Under the pieces are notes generated by a model. That model did no database searches and was not told the DNA's origin. It saw nothing but the letters and a program-made list of their open reading frames with translations. A program made the position numbers and the translations under genes. A stretch of DNA of 64,000 nucleotides from Bradyrhizobium ottawaense (GTDB lineage: Bacteria > Pseudomonadota > Alphaproteobacteria > Rhizobiales > Xanthobacteraceae): contig NZ_LT629693.1 of NCBI RefSeq assembly GCF_900099825.1, positions 6,893,001 to 6,957,000 of the forward strand, written 5' to 3'. Below are positions 50,957-60,227 of the stretch, one piece after another. The stretch's first letter is position 1; each line of letters opens with the position of its first letter.

Positions 50957-52111
50957 GTGAAACGCTTCGCCCCCACTGCATTGATGCTCGGCAACATCGC
51001 CACCGGCTGCTCGGTACTGGCGCCGGCCGGCATGCTCAGGGAACTGTCCGACGGTCTCGGCGTCAGCGTCACGACCGCCGGATTGCTGATCACCTTCGGC
51101 GCGATCGTGCTCTGCGTCGGTTCCCCGGTCACCGCGTGGCTGACCTCGAGGATCGAGCGCCGCACCTTGCTTACCGCGACGCTGCTGGTGCTCGCACTCA
51201 CCAATGCCGCCTCCGCTTTGGCACCCGATTATACGAGCCTGCTGGTCCTTCGCCTGATCATGCTGGCGGTCGGCGCGCTCTATACGCCGCAGGCGGTGGG
51301 AACCGCGGCCCTGATCGTGCCGGAACAAAAGCGCGGCAGCACCATCGCTTATGTCTTTCTCGGCTGGTCGCTGGCGGCCGCGATCGGGCTGCCGTTGATT
51401 ACGTTTGCGGCGAGCCGCTATGGCTGGCGGGCGGCCTATGGCGGCATCGGCGCGATCGGCTGCGTGAGCGCCGCGTTGCTGATGTGGCGCCTGCCGGGCG
51501 GATTGATTGGCGTGCCGGTCGATCTGAAGACATGGACCGACGTCGGCCGCAACCGGACGATCATCATGTTGCTTTTGATCACGACGCTGCAGACGTCCGG
51601 CCAGTTCGTGGTGTTCACCTTCATGGGGCCGCTGCTGGCGAAGCTGACCGGCGCGGGTGCGGACGCGATCGGGCTGGTATTTGCCTGCTACGGCGTGTGC
51701 GGCTTCCTCGGGATTGTGATTGCAACCCGCTTCGTCGATTCCTGGGGCGCATGGAAGACGTCGGTGCTGTTCACGACACTCGTGCTGACCGGTGTGACCG
51801 GGTGGGCGCTCAGCGCCGGCATCTATCCGCTGATGGCGGTTGCCGTGGCAATCTGGGGACTGGGATTTGCTTCCGCCAATTCGATGCAACAGGTGCGGCT
51901 GGTCGGCGCCGTTCCCTCGCTTGCCTCCGCCTCGGTGTCGCTCAATACGTCGATGCTCTATGTCGGCCAGGCCACAGGCTCCGCGATCGGCGGCTTTCTG
52001 TATGCGCGGGATCTTCTCCACGCGACCGGTTACGTCGCAACCGCGTCTGTCGCGCTGGCGCTGGCGATGGTGATCGTGACGAAACCGAAGACGACTATTG
52101 GTCGAGCGTGA
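50957..52111 (+). CDS. MFS transporter
   Basis: A 384-residue protein with 12 predicted helices. It starts at GTG 50957 (KRFAPTALMLGNIATGCSVL). The MFS signature between helices 2 and 3 reads GSPVTAWLTSRIERRTLLTA, and the second half has RFVDSWGAWKTS. The style fits the DHA1 arabinose/drug efflux group (AraJ/YdhP-like). Substrate unknown. It is downstream of the ClpP-like gene with a 90-base gap that contains no clear promoter. Confidence 0.88.
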   Translation: MKRFAPTALMLGNIATGCSVLAPAGMLRELSDGLGVSVTTAGLLITFGAIVLCVGSPVTAWLTSRIERRTLLTATLLVLALTNAASALAPDYTSLLVLRLIMLAVGALYTPQAVGTAALIVPEQKRGSTIAYVFLGWSLAAAIGLPLITFAASRYGWRAAYGGIGAIGCVSAALLMWRLPGGLIGVPVDLKTWTDVGRNRTIIMLLLITTLQTSGQFVVFTFMGPLLAKLTGAGADAIGLVFACYGVCGFLGIVIATRFVDSWGAWKTSVLFTTLVLTGVTGWALSAGIYPLMAVAVAIWGLGFASANSMQQVRLVGAVPSLASASVSLNTSMLYVGQATGSAIGGFLYARDLLHATGYVATASVALALAMVIVTKPKTTIGRA

Positions 52112-52139
52112 CCTTTTCCGAAAATCGCTAGCGGAGCAT

Positions 52140-52465
52140 CTAGTCCGAAATCCGCGTCAGGATTGCCCTGAAGTGGACGCCGGGCAATTGCAACGCGGTG
52201 CCTTCGAAGTCCACCATGCTGCCATCGTCGCCCCCTTCAGCGTCAGCGTAATCATGTCGGTTCCGAACAGCGGCTTGAACGCCGGATCGTCGTTGTGGCG
52301 TTGCGTCGTCACCCTGGCCTGAATGCCGTCGGGTTTGTCGGCGTAGCTGCCGATGAAGGCGAAAGCTGAATTGCCGCCGCGGAGCTTGCCGTTGATGGCG
52401 TAAATCATGCCGGAACCAGTTCCATGAACCGTATGAAATTCAACTTTGTATAAGCCTTCCTGCAA
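52140..52465 (-). pseudogene. GrlR-like domain gene with a frameshift
   Basis: The frame from 52465 reads MQEGLYKVEFHTVHGTGSGM, NGKLRGGNSAFAFIGSYADK and FGTDMITLTLKG, typical of the small GrlR-like family common in Bradyrhizobium. At the five-C run at 52231-52235 it slips. The other frame continues DDGSMVDFEGTALQLPGVHF and RAILTRISD to a stop at 52140-52142, which is the expected family end. A +1 or -2 change would restore about 108 residues. It could be a real decay event or a sequencing error in the homopolymer. Confidence 0.65.
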
Positions 52466-52660
52466 AACCTATTCCCGGAAATTGCGTCCCCAATAGCCGC
52501 ACCCCTATGGCGCGTGCGTTCACCGAACAATGCGGTGTGACACAAATCACGCGACCATCAACATCACATTTCATACGGAACTTTTTCGCGCGCGTTCGTG
52601 CGCGACGTCAGCGGTATGATGAGAAGGTGAGGGCGATTGTGACAGCGCTGACGGCGCTGA

Positions 52661-53947
52661 TTACCGGTTTGCAGGCGACGGCGCGCTGGCCATCCTGGTG
52701 AATGCCGGCGACTCGGCCATCTTCACCAGAATTTCTCTAACGGGATTTTCCGTCCAGGCTTGCGTCACGTAATCGCGATGGGTGACGCCGGCGGGCGTCT
52801 GCACGAACACGACGCTGCCGGGCCGCAGCGGTCCATTCATGTTCTCGGTGACGGTGATGCCCTTGCTGCGCAGCGTCTCCATCAGTTCCCGGTCACGCGG
52901 TTTGGTGTAGCGGGTGTAGGAACTGACGAAGAAGCCGGAGCGGTTTTTCTCGATCCACGACGCGAACTTGTCCAGTTCGCCATAGACGGCATCGAGCAGG
53001 AACACGCCGCGGACGCGGTTGGGAATGCCGCCGACCTCGAGGCTCCAGGCGGTCGGCAGGAAACCGCCGCTGTAGCCGACGATCACGATCGGCATGTTGG
53101 CGAACGTCTGCGCCGACTTCGGATCGCCGTAGAGACGGGCGAGGTGGCTGGCCGATTCATCGATGAAGCGCTTGAAGCCGCCGGGCTCCCAGAATTTGCC
53201 GGCGCTGGAATCCGCAGCGTTCACCGCCAGCTGCGGCGCCAGCAACACGGCGTTGACGCCGGAATCCGAGATCTGCTGCGGAACCAGTTGGCGGTCGCGG
53301 ACGTCGCGTTCCAGCGTCGCGCCGTTGCCGTGGAAGAACACCACGATCACGCCGGGCTTGCGGGCATCGAACGTCTCGGGGACGTGCACCAGCACGCGGC
53401 TGTCGTTGTAGGTTTCATTTTGCCAGTAGACCCGGCCGCCATAGCTGCGATGGCCCTTGCGCTCGCCGTTCGAGATATTGAGGAACGGTGCGTCGGAGCG
53501 CGGGTTGTTGCCGAAATAGGGGAAGGCGGAGGACTTCATGCTGACCAGCGTGGTCAGCTCTTCGCGCTCGGTCGGCTTGGGAAGGGTCAGGGTCGGGTTC
53601 AGCGATGCCACCCGGACCGGCTCGGTGCGAACCGTCCGCTGGGACGGTGCAAGGGCGACCTGCTTCTGGATCTGGGGGAGGCTTTCGTTCGCGGTCGGGA
53701 AACGGTCGTTGAATTGCGGCTTGGGGAAACGTTCTTCGAAGCTATCGCCGGTGCCTTGCGTGTTCGCCGCCAGCATGCCGGCGCTCGGCGCCTTGCCGCA
53801 TTGAACCAGAACGAACGACAGCGGCACAAACAACGCAGTCATCGCAACCCAACGCCATCGCACCGGCAGGGCATGACGATGCTTGCCCGGGAAAGTCACC
53901 GGATCGGCATGATCAACTTTCTGGAACTTCGGATTAGCTCCGACCAT
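52661..53947 (-). CDS. Membrane-anchored alpha/beta hydrolase-like protein
   Basis: A 428-residue protein from ATG 53947 (MVGANPKFQKVDHADPVTFP); a GTG at 53983 would add 12 residues. One membrane helix (VAMTALFVPLSFVLVQCGKA) is followed by about 110 low-complexity residues. The hydrolase part has VVFFHGNGATLERDVRDRQL with the oxyanion HGNG, GYSGGF with the Ser, and His in GVTHRDYV. It faces the periplasm. Substrate unknown. Bases 52466-52660 hold nothing I can support. Confidence 0.78.
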   Translation of the reverse strand: MVGANPKFQKVDHADPVTFPGKHRHALPVRWRWVAMTALFVPLSFVLVQCGKAPSAGMLAANTQGTGDSFEERFPKPQFNDRFPTANESLPQIQKQVALAPSQRTVRTEPVRVASLNPTLTLPKPTEREELTTLVSMKSSAFPYFGNNPRSDAPFLNISNGERKGHRSYGGRVYWQNETYNDSRVLVHVPETFDARKPGVIVVFFHGNGATLERDVRDRQLVPQQISDSGVNAVLLAPQLAVNAADSSAGKFWEPGGFKRFIDESASHLARLYGDPKSAQTFANMPIVIVGYSGGFLPTAWSLEVGGIPNRVRGVFLLDAVYGELDKFASWIEKNRSGFFVSSYTRYTKPRDRELMETLRSKGITVTENMNGPLRPGSVVFVQTPAGVTHRDYVTQAWTENPVREILVKMAESPAFTRMASAPSPANR

Positions 53948-54180
53948 CCACCCCTTGCCCCAAGGACCACCCAAGAGATCCACCGTTGACCGGCGTATGC
54001 TCGCACGTGTTTAGGCGACGTTACGCTTCCGGAAAAACTCCCCACATCCGGAAGCCATAAGGAGACCATCAAATCGTGTCGCGATTGTGGGCCTGCCAAG
54101 CGCTTTGCGTAATGTCGCGCCATGCCGGACAAGGCGGCAATGTGGTAAAAGGTAATTAGGCACCGAAATCTGACTTCGAT

Positions 54181-54195
54181 TTAAATCATTGTTAA
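54181..54195. promoter_or_regulatory. CtrA-like site upstream of the APC permease
   Basis: TTAAATCATTGTTAA is a perfect TTAA-N7-TTAA, 34 bases before ATG 54229. A site this close could overlap the promoter and repress. Confidence 0.45.
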
Positions 54196-54228
54196 CGCTG
54201 CTTGAATTGGGAGGCTGCAGCCTGCACC

Positions 54229-55641
54229 ATGAATGGATTCAGGCGTGCGGCACTGAAGGTACGGTCCGTTATGGCGGCATCAGAGACGGGAAGCGCGGCT
54301 TTGACCGGACCGCTCCCCGGTCGCGGCTCGACCGTTTCGGTCCTGGTAGCGACCGCGATCGTCGTCGCGGACATGATCGGCGTCGGCGTCTTCACCAGCC
54401 TCGGCTTCCAGGTCAAGGACATCCCCTCCGGCTTTTCGATCCTGTTGCTGTGGACCGTCGGCGGCGTGGTCGCCCTGTGCGGGGTGTTTTCCTACAGCGA
54501 GCTCGGTGCGATGTTTCCGCGCTCGAGCGGCGAATACAACTTTCTCGGCCGGGCCTATCACCCGGCCTTCGGTTTTCTGGCCGGCTGGGTGTCGGCCACC
54601 GTCGGCTTCGCGGCGCCGGTGGCGCTGGCCGCGATGGCGTTCGGCGAGTACGGCAAATCGGTATTTCCGAACGCGCCGCCGCTGGCGCTTGCCATCGGCG
54701 TGGTCTGGCTGGTGTCGCTGGTGCAGCTCACCGGCGTCCGGCATTCCTCGACCTTTCAGTTGGTGGCGACCATTCTGAAGGTGTTGCTGATCGTAGCCTT
54801 CCTGGTGAGCGGATTTGTGATCGGCACGCCGCAGCCGGTCACCTTCGCGCCATCGGCTTCCGACTTCAGCTATATCGCCAGCGCGCCGTTTGCGATCAGC
54901 CTGGTGTTCGTGATGTATTCGTTCTCCGGCTGGAACGCCGCGACCTACATCATCGGCGAGGTGCACGAGCCGGAGCGCAATGTGCCGCGCGCGATGCTGA
55001 CGGGGACGCTGATCGTGCTGGCGCTATACGTCACACTCAACGCCGTGTTCCTGCACACCGCGCCGATGGACAGACTGGCGGGACAGCTCGACGTCGCCCG
55101 GATCTCCGGCAGCTATATCTTCGGCGAGATCGGTGGCCGCATCGTCGGCGCGATGATCTGCTTCGGGCTGATCTCCTCGATCAGCGCGATGATGTGGATC
55201 GGGCCGCGCGTGATGATGACAATGGGCGAGGACATTCCGGTTTTGCGGCTGTTCGCCGGCAGGTCGACCGGCGGCGCGCCGGCCTTCGCCATTTTGTTTC
55301 AACTGGTGGTGGCGAGCCTGATGCTGTTGACGCGCAGCTTCGAGGCGGTGCTCGACTTCATCCAGTTCGCGCTGCTGTTCTGTTCGTTCTTCACCGTGCT
55401 CGGCGTCATCAAGTTGCGGATTACGCGGCCGGATCTGCCGCGGCCCTATCGCGCCTGGGGATACCCGGCTACGCCGGTGGTTTTCCTGCTCGTGACCGGC
55501 TTCATGATGTATTATTTGTTGACGGAGCGCCCGCTGCAGTCGGCCCTCGGTATTTTGATCATGCTTTCAGGACTTTTGATTTATGCCGTTTTCCGTCAGC
55601 GGGCAGGTGATCCCGTGACGTCAGTGCCGGGTCGCGAATGA
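54229..55641 (+). CDS. APC family amino acid permease
   Basis: A 470-residue protein with about 12 helices; ATG 54271 is an alternative start. The APC consensus is visible in helix 1 (ATAIVVADMIGVGVFTSLGF) and helix 3 (RSSGEYNFLGRAYHPAFGFL). The core has IASAPFAISLVFVMYSFSGW followed by IIGEVHEPERNVPRAML. It imports or exchanges an amino acid or amine. Its stop overlaps the next start (ATGA), so the downstream secreted protein is co-translated. Confidence 0.9.
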   Translation: MNGFRRAALKVRSVMAASETGSAALTGPLPGRGSTVSVLVATAIVVADMIGVGVFTSLGFQVKDIPSGFSILLLWTVGGVVALCGVFSYSELGAMFPRSSGEYNFLGRAYHPAFGFLAGWVSATVGFAAPVALAAMAFGEYGKSVFPNAPPLALAIGVVWLVSLVQLTGVRHSSTFQLVATILKVLLIVAFLVSGFVIGTPQPVTFAPSASDFSYIASAPFAISLVFVMYSFSGWNAATYIIGEVHEPERNVPRAMLTGTLIVLALYVTLNAVFLHTAPMDRLAGQLDVARISGSYIFGEIGGRIVGAMICFGLISSISAMMWIGPRVMMTMGEDIPVLRLFAGRSTGGAPAFAILFQLVVASLMLLTRSFEAVLDFIQFALLFCSFFTVLGVIKLRITRPDLPRPYRAWGYPATPVVFLLVTGFMMYYLLTERPLQSALGILIMLSGLLIYAVFRQRAGDPVTSVPGRE

Positions 55642-56861
55642 ACATGATGCCGTCTGTAAGGGTTGCGACGCTCGTGGCCGCCGTGTTGTTCGCGGCCGTA
55701 GCTCCCGTTCGCGCCGCCGAGACCGCGACGGTGGACGACACCGCAAAATTTCTCGCCGGAATGATGCCGTCGGCTGACTCACCGCTTGTGCCACTGACCA
55801 GGGATCCGGGCTGGCAGCGGCACGCCAAGTTCTTCGATTCCGCCTTTGCCCAGCTCGAGCAACGCCAGATATCGAAAATTCGCGGCTGGTCGGACACCAA
55901 TCTGGCGGCACCGCGGCCGACCATGTTCTACATGTTCTCGGGCCCGGATTTTCTCTACGCCAATGCGTTCTACCCGAAGGCGACGACCTACGTGCTGAGC
56001 GCGCTCGAACCTCCGGGCTCGGTCCCCGATCTCGCAAAATTGCCGCGCGGCAGCATCGGCGCCGCGCTCTACAACGTCGAACGCTCGATGGGTTCGATCC
56101 TGAACTTCAGCTTCTTCATCACCAAACAGATGAAGGTCGACCTGCGTGCCGACCAGATCAGCGGCACGCTGCCGGTGCTCTATGTGTTCCTGGCGCGCTC
56201 GGGCAAGACACTCAAGTCCGTCGAGTCGATCACGGTCGACAATCAGGGGGCCGTGCATCCGGCCAGCGAAAGTGCGGCAGCCAGTGCGGTTCGCGGCGCG
56301 CGGATCACTTTCAAGGGGGAGGATGGCGTCGACAAGACGTTGTATTATTTCTCGACCGATCTTTCCAATCCCGGCGTGAGGGCGAGCGGCTTCCTGAAAT
56401 TCTGCGCGACGCTGGCGCCCGGCAACAGCCTGATCAAGAGCGCGTCCTATCTGCTTCACTCCGGCAATTTCACAGCGACGCGCGACTTCATCCTCGCCAA
56501 CAGCTCAACCATCATCCAGGACGATTCCGGAATCCCGCTCACCTACTACAGCGCAAAGAAATGGCGCTTCTTCCCGTTCGGACGTTACGCCGGACCGATC
56601 AGCGAATTCCCGGGGCGTTATCAGGAGTCCTACGCCGAACTGTTCCGGCAGGCGCAGCCGATTGATTTCGGCATCGGCTATCGCTGGCGAACGCATGAAT
56701 CGAATTTGCTGCTGTCGGTCAGGCTGCCGGACGACGGCACCGCGAACTCCGAGGCGACCTCGTCAACCGAACCGCCGCTTCCGCCGCGCCCGCGGAAACC
56801 GCGGCCGCCGGCGCCGGTTCCGCCGCCGCCCCGGAGCGGCTTCTTCTTTTTCGGCCGCTGA
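55638..56861 (+). CDS. Secreted protein of unknown function
   Basis: A 407-residue protein with a Sec signal (MNMMPSVRVATLVAAVLFAA to PVRAAE). The body reads GWQRHAKFFDSAFAQLEQRQ, MFYMFSGPDFLYANAFYPKA, LLHSGNFTATRDFILANSST and KWRFFPFGRYAGPISEFPGR, with a proline-rich C-terminus (PPLPPRPRKPRPPAPVPPPP). It has the look of a conserved periplasmic protein of the YaaA/DUF-type, but I recognise no domain. Translational coupling to the permease suggests an envelope-side partner; that is inference. Confidence 0.78.
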   Translation: MNMMPSVRVATLVAAVLFAAVAPVRAAETATVDDTAKFLAGMMPSADSPLVPLTRDPGWQRHAKFFDSAFAQLEQRQISKIRGWSDTNLAAPRPTMFYMFSGPDFLYANAFYPKATTYVLSALEPPGSVPDLAKLPRGSIGAALYNVERSMGSILNFSFFITKQMKVDLRADQISGTLPVLYVFLARSGKTLKSVESITVDNQGAVHPASESAAASAVRGARITFKGEDGVDKTLYYFSTDLSNPGVRASGFLKFCATLAPGNSLIKSASYLLHSGNFTATRDFILANSSTIIQDDSGIPLTYYSAKKWRFFPFGRYAGPISEFPGRYQESYAELFRQAQPIDFGIGYRWRTHESNLLLSVRLPDDGTANSEATSSTEPPLPPRPRKPRPPAPVPPPPRSGFFFFGR

Positions 56862-56886
56862 CGGCGATCCCGATCGCACACCGCGA

Positions 56887-57054
56887 TCACCATCGCACGC
56901 TTTGGCTGGGTTCGATGAAGGCCGTTGTATTCTGCGGTTTCGGACCGCTGTCGAAGTAACGCCAGGCGGTGACGATCACGATGAGCAGCGCGAGTACCGC
57001 CAGCAGGTCGATCTGCCTGGGGTCGTGACCGTGATGGCTGATTTTCCAGCGCAT
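56887..57054 (-). CDS. 55-residue membrane protein
   Basis: ATG 57054 follows GGAGG with nine bases, a strong ribosome-binding site (MRWKISHHGHDPRQIDLLAV). One helix (LLAVLALLIVIVTAWRYF), then DSGPKPQNTTAFIEPSQSVR. The longer frame to 57099 is not needed. Small inner-membrane protein, role unknown. On the same strand as yidD, 82 bases downstream of it. Confidence 0.65.
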   Translation of the reverse strand: MRWKISHHGHDPRQIDLLAVLALLIVIVTAWRYFDSGPKPQNTTAFIEPSQSVRW

Positions 57055-57135
57055 TATTTGTTTCCTCCGGTCGGAGCAACAAACCAATTCGCGACGCAAA
57101 CCTAAAGTTCCACGCGTGGCAGCAATGCGAATTGA

Positions 57136-57486
57136 TCAGGCGTTGACGCCGCGCCAGCGTCCGTAGCGCCATGGCAGATACCACCGTGCGTTCGGCGGTC
57201 TCGTCTGCGGCACGTTATCGATGCCGGAGGTTCCCCAAGGCTGGCAGCGTGATATCCGCGCCAGCGTCATCCAGCCGCCGCCCCATAGTCCGAAACGTTC
57301 GATCGCCTCGTCGCCGTAGACCGAACATGTCGGCAGGTGCCGGCAGTTGTAGCCGACCAGCGGCGACAGCGTATGCCTGTAAACCCAGATCAGCGCGCGG
57401 CCGCCGTTGCGCGGCAGGCGCCGCACCGGGCTGGCACATTCCGTGCATCGTTTGTGAGGTGACGAAGGGTGATCTGCGGGCGACAT
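57136..57486 (-). CDS. yidD: Membrane protein insertion efficiency factor
   Basis: A 116-residue protein. The YidD core is plain: WVYRHTLSPLVGYNCRHLPT followed by CSVYGDEAIERFGLWGGGWM and LARISRCQPWG. The three Cys of the family are kept. A CTEC pair in the N-terminal extension (KRCTECASPVRRLPRN) is extra. YidD assists insertion of membrane proteins with YidC, on the cytoplasmic side. It is not in the rpmH-rnpA-yidC operon here, as is usual for this group. Confidence 0.92.
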   Translation of the reverse strand: MSPADHPSSPHKRCTECASPVRRLPRNGGRALIWVYRHTLSPLVGYNCRHLPTCSVYGDEAIERFGLWGGGWMTLARISRCQPWGTSGIDNVPQTRPPNARWYLPWRYGRWRGVNA

Positions 57487-57723
57487 GTTGGACTATGTAC
57501 GTAGTTTTCCGGTGGTTCCCAAGCAGGGAACCCAATCCGCGCAGATATTTGCGCCACAGTTTGCAATTATCGCACCGCGCGAGCGGCGCTGCAGCAAAGG
57601 TCGTATGGACGATGCAGGTCAGCACGGTTACCGTTTCGATAACGCTTCGATGACAGAATCAAGAAGCGTTGAACCGGGGTCGTTGCCGCTGCTCGTTTAC
57701 GGGGCTTGGGGGAAGGAACCAAA

Positions 57724-58656
57724 TTGAGGTTTGTGAGGTCGCAACGAATTGGCGGCTGGGCCCTTCTCGGTGCCGTCGCCATCTGTCTCGGATTGCCGGG
57801 CGCGGTCACGACGCTGGGCAATTCGGCGCTGGCCGGCACCACCCTCGAAGAACGCAAATTGCCGATGCACTTCAACTGGGTCGCGTGCCAGCCCGACTGC
57901 AAGGGCTGGGTCTCCGCCGTCGGCATCGTCACATCTGACAGTCCCAAGGAATTCGACGAATTTGCACGCCACCGTCAGCTCGACGGCGCCACCATCGTGC
58001 TGGATTCCAGCGGCGGTTCCGTCAACGATTCCATCGCGCTCGGACGGCGTTTCCGCGGCCTCGGCGCGATGACGACGGTCGGCGTCACGGTGCGGACCCA
58101 GACCGCGCAGGGCGAACGTGCCAGCATCGTGCCGCAGGCTTGGTGCGAGTCGATGTGCGTGTTCCTGCTGTTGTCGGGTAAGACCCGTTACGTGCCTGAA
58201 GCGGCCCACGTCCGCGTCCACCAGATCTGGATGGGCGATCGCGCCGACGATGCCAAGGCGGCGAGCTATACCGCGCAGGATCTGATGATCGTGGAGCGGG
58301 ATATCGGCCGGCTCGCCAAATACACTTTTGATATGGGCGGCGCCGGCGATCTGTTGTCGCTCGCGCTGAGCGTGCCGCCATGGGAAGATCTGCACGAACT
58401 GTCGGCGGCGGAGTTGCGGCTGACCAATCTCGTTACCACCGACGCGGTTGCCGACGTGCTGCCGCATGACAGCCCGTCGATCCCGGTGGCCGAACTGAAG
58501 CCCAGCGAGGCGAAACCCAAGCCGACCCAGGACCGCTTCGTCAGTTCCGCGGTCAAAGGCGACGCGCCGGCGCAAGCCGTGAAGTCGACCAAGACCGCCG
58601 AGGCGATGGTTCCGACCGGCGGTGCGGCAAACGCGCCCGGTCAGACGGGGAAGTAA
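57724..58656 (+). CDS. Secreted ClpP-fold protein with CxSxC active-site motif (second paralogue)
   Basis: A 310-residue protein from TTG 57724, six bases after GGAAGGAACC; GTG 57733 is the alternative. N-terminal signal or membrane segment to about residue 38. Then CQPDC (55-59), the ClpP-like loop SSGG (95-98) in ATIVLDSSGGSVNDSIALGR, C141-E-S143-M-C145, and His166 in HVRVHQIW. Ser-His spacing of 23 is the same as in 49643-50866. The C-terminal third is Lys/Ala/Pro rich. Probably a periplasmic serine-peptidase-like protein; substrate unknown. Confidence 0.75.
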   Translation: MRFVRSQRIGGWALLGAVAICLGLPGAVTTLGNSALAGTTLEERKLPMHFNWVACQPDCKGWVSAVGIVTSDSPKEFDEFARHRQLDGATIVLDSSGGSVNDSIALGRRFRGLGAMTTVGVTVRTQTAQGERASIVPQAWCESMCVFLLLSGKTRYVPEAAHVRVHQIWMGDRADDAKAASYTAQDLMIVERDIGRLAKYTFDMGGAGDLLSLALSVPPWEDLHELSAAELRLTNLVTTDAVADVLPHDSPSIPVAELKPSEAKPKPTQDRFVSSAVKGDAPAQAVKSTKTAEAMVPTGGAANAPGQTGK

Positions 58657-58673
58657 GCTGCATCTCACTAAGC

Positions 58674-58705
58674 ACTGGATCATCCGCGAAGGCGGATGAT
58701 CCAGT
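58674..58705. terminator. 14-bp palindrome between convergent genes
   Basis: ACTGGATCATCCGC (58674-58687) and GCGGATGATCCAGT (58692-58705) with loop GAAG. A second hairpin ATACCCCGC/GCGGGGTAT with loop CTTC lies at 58750-58771. Both resemble high-copy intergenic palindromes of Bradyrhizobium and may terminate both flanking genes. Confidence 0.6.
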
Positions 58706-58796
58706 ACGCCGTGGCGTTCGTGGGTAATCGAGAATTCCCGGCGTACTGGATACCCCGCCTTCGCGGGGTATGACGGCGGTAATATTGTCGGGACCC

Positions 58797-59246
58797 TTAC
58801 GCCGAGGCCGGCTGGCTGGCCCTGGCTTCGATCTGGCCGATGGCGTCGACCACGGCGTCGAAGGTCAGCATGGTCGAGGCGTGGCGCGCCTTGTAGTCGC
58901 GCACCGGTTCGAGCAGGCCGATATCCGCCCATTTGCCCTGTGGGGGGCTGCCGTTCTCCTTCAGCATCTTGCGAACGGTCTCGCGCAACTCGCGCAATTC
59001 ATTGGCGTTCGATCCGATGACGTGGCTGGCCATGATCGAGGAGGAGGCCTGGCCGAGCGCGCAGGCCTTCACATCGTGGGCGAAATCGGTGACGACGTCC
59101 CCATCCATCTTGAGGTCGATCTTGACGGTCGAGCCGCACAGCTTGGAATGGGCGGTAGCGCTGGCATCGGGGTCGGGGAGGCGGCCGAGACGGGGGATAT
59201 TGCCCGCCAGTTCGATGATCCGCTTGTTGTAAATGTCGTTCAGCAT
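58797..59246 (-). CDS. Iron-sulfur cluster assembly scaffold (IscU/NifU-like) with altered third Cys site
   Basis: A 149-residue protein from ATG 59246 (MLNDIYNKRIIELAGNIPRL). The IscU-like fold shows Cys in SKLCGSTVKI and in VKACALGQAS. The position of the third cluster Cys (normally in RxxC) reads RDYKARHASTMLTF, with His/Ser instead. I recall this variant as usual for a solitary alphaproteobacterial subfamily. It may still bind a cluster using two Cys and His, or have another role. No isc or suf genes adjacent. Confidence 0.88.
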   Translation of the reverse strand: MLNDIYNKRIIELAGNIPRLGRLPDPDASATAHSKLCGSTVKIDLKMDGDVVTDFAHDVKACALGQASSSIMASHVIGSNANELRELRETVRKMLKENGSPPQGKWADIGLLEPVRDYKARHASTMLTFDAVVDAIGQIEARASQPASA

Positions 59247-59492
59247 GGATCGAGGTTCCGGGCAGCCCTGCGCAAGCGCCCCTGTAACTGCCCTTGGCGG
59301 CAAGGTTTCATCGTCCTATATATGGACATGAACGACGGAAAAACAGCCCGGCCGTTTCGCTGAAGGCGCCCGAAACGGAAACAAATTCGGCTGCCATCGT
59401 GTAATATGATGGGACTCAGGCGCCCGGCGGCCAAACCCGCCCCGTCTGCCCGGTGACACTCCGGTCCCAAGGACCGGTCGAACGGAGAAGAC

Positions 59493-60197
59493 ATGGACGC
59501 GCTGATCAAATCCCTCCGCCCCGGCAAGGGCTCCGACATCAAGGCGCCCGATGTGGCGCCGGACACCCGCCCCGCGGAGCTCGACCCCTCCGAATTCCTG
59601 GCCGCCGCCGTCCGTGCCGACCAGCCGCGCCCGTCGCGTGCCGAGGCCGAGCAGGCGGTGCATACGCTGCTGAACTATATCGGCGAGAATCCCGCCCGTG
59701 AGGGGTTGCTGGATACCCCGCGCCGGGTGGTCGAGGCCTTCGACGAACTCTATCAGGGCTACCACCAGTGCCCGGCCGAAGTGCTCGACCGCACCTTTGG
59801 CGAGACCGCGGGCTATGACGATTTCGTCCTGATCCGCGATATCGAATTCACCTCGCAATGCGAGCATCACATGATGCCGTTCTACGGCAAGGCGCATATC
59901 GCCTATACGCCGGTCGAACGCGTGGTGGGCTTGTCGAAGCTGGCGCGGCTGACCGATATCTTTGCGCGCCGCCTGCAGACCCAGGAACATCTCACCGCGC
60001 AGATTGCGGCCGCCGTCGATGAAATTCTCAAACCGCGCGGCGTTGCGGTCGTGATCGAGGCGGAGCATACCTGCATGTCGGTGCGCGGCGTCGCCAAGCA
60101 CGGTGCGACGACGTTCACCAGCCGCTATACCGGCATGTTCCGCGACAATCCGGCGGAGCAGGCCCGTTTCCTGTCCATGGTGCGAGGGCTGCGCTGA
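59493..60197 (+). CDS. folE: GTP cyclohydrolase I
   Basis: A 234-residue protein. It converts GTP to dihydroneopterin triphosphate, the first step in folate synthesis. Zinc ligands are seen in [20 protein letters not shown] and in [16 protein letters not shown]. The first 45 residues are a Pro/Asp-rich extension typical of Bradyrhizobium FolE. Start ATG 59493 follows GGAGAAG. hisI follows after 30 bases, a conserved pairing. Confidence 0.96.
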   Translation: MDALIKSLRPGKGSDIKAPDVAPDTRPAELDPSEFLAAAVRADQPRPSRAEAEQAVHTLLNYIGENPAREGLLDTPRRVVEAFDELYQGYHQCPAEVLDRTFGETAGYDDFVLIRDIEFTSQCEHHMMPFYGKAHIAYTPVERVVGLSKLARLTDIFARRLQTQEHLTAQIAAAVDEILKPRGVAVVIEAEHTCMSVRGVAKHGATTFTSRYTGMFRDNPAEQARFLSMVRGLR

Positions 60198-60227
60198 CCC
60201 TCGCTTCGATTTCCGCGAGGGCTGCCC

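Noticed and set aside
54189..55610. 473-codon frame overlapping the APC permease
   Set aside because: Arg-rich out-of-frame shadow; the overlapping frame has 12 clear helices and APC motifs.
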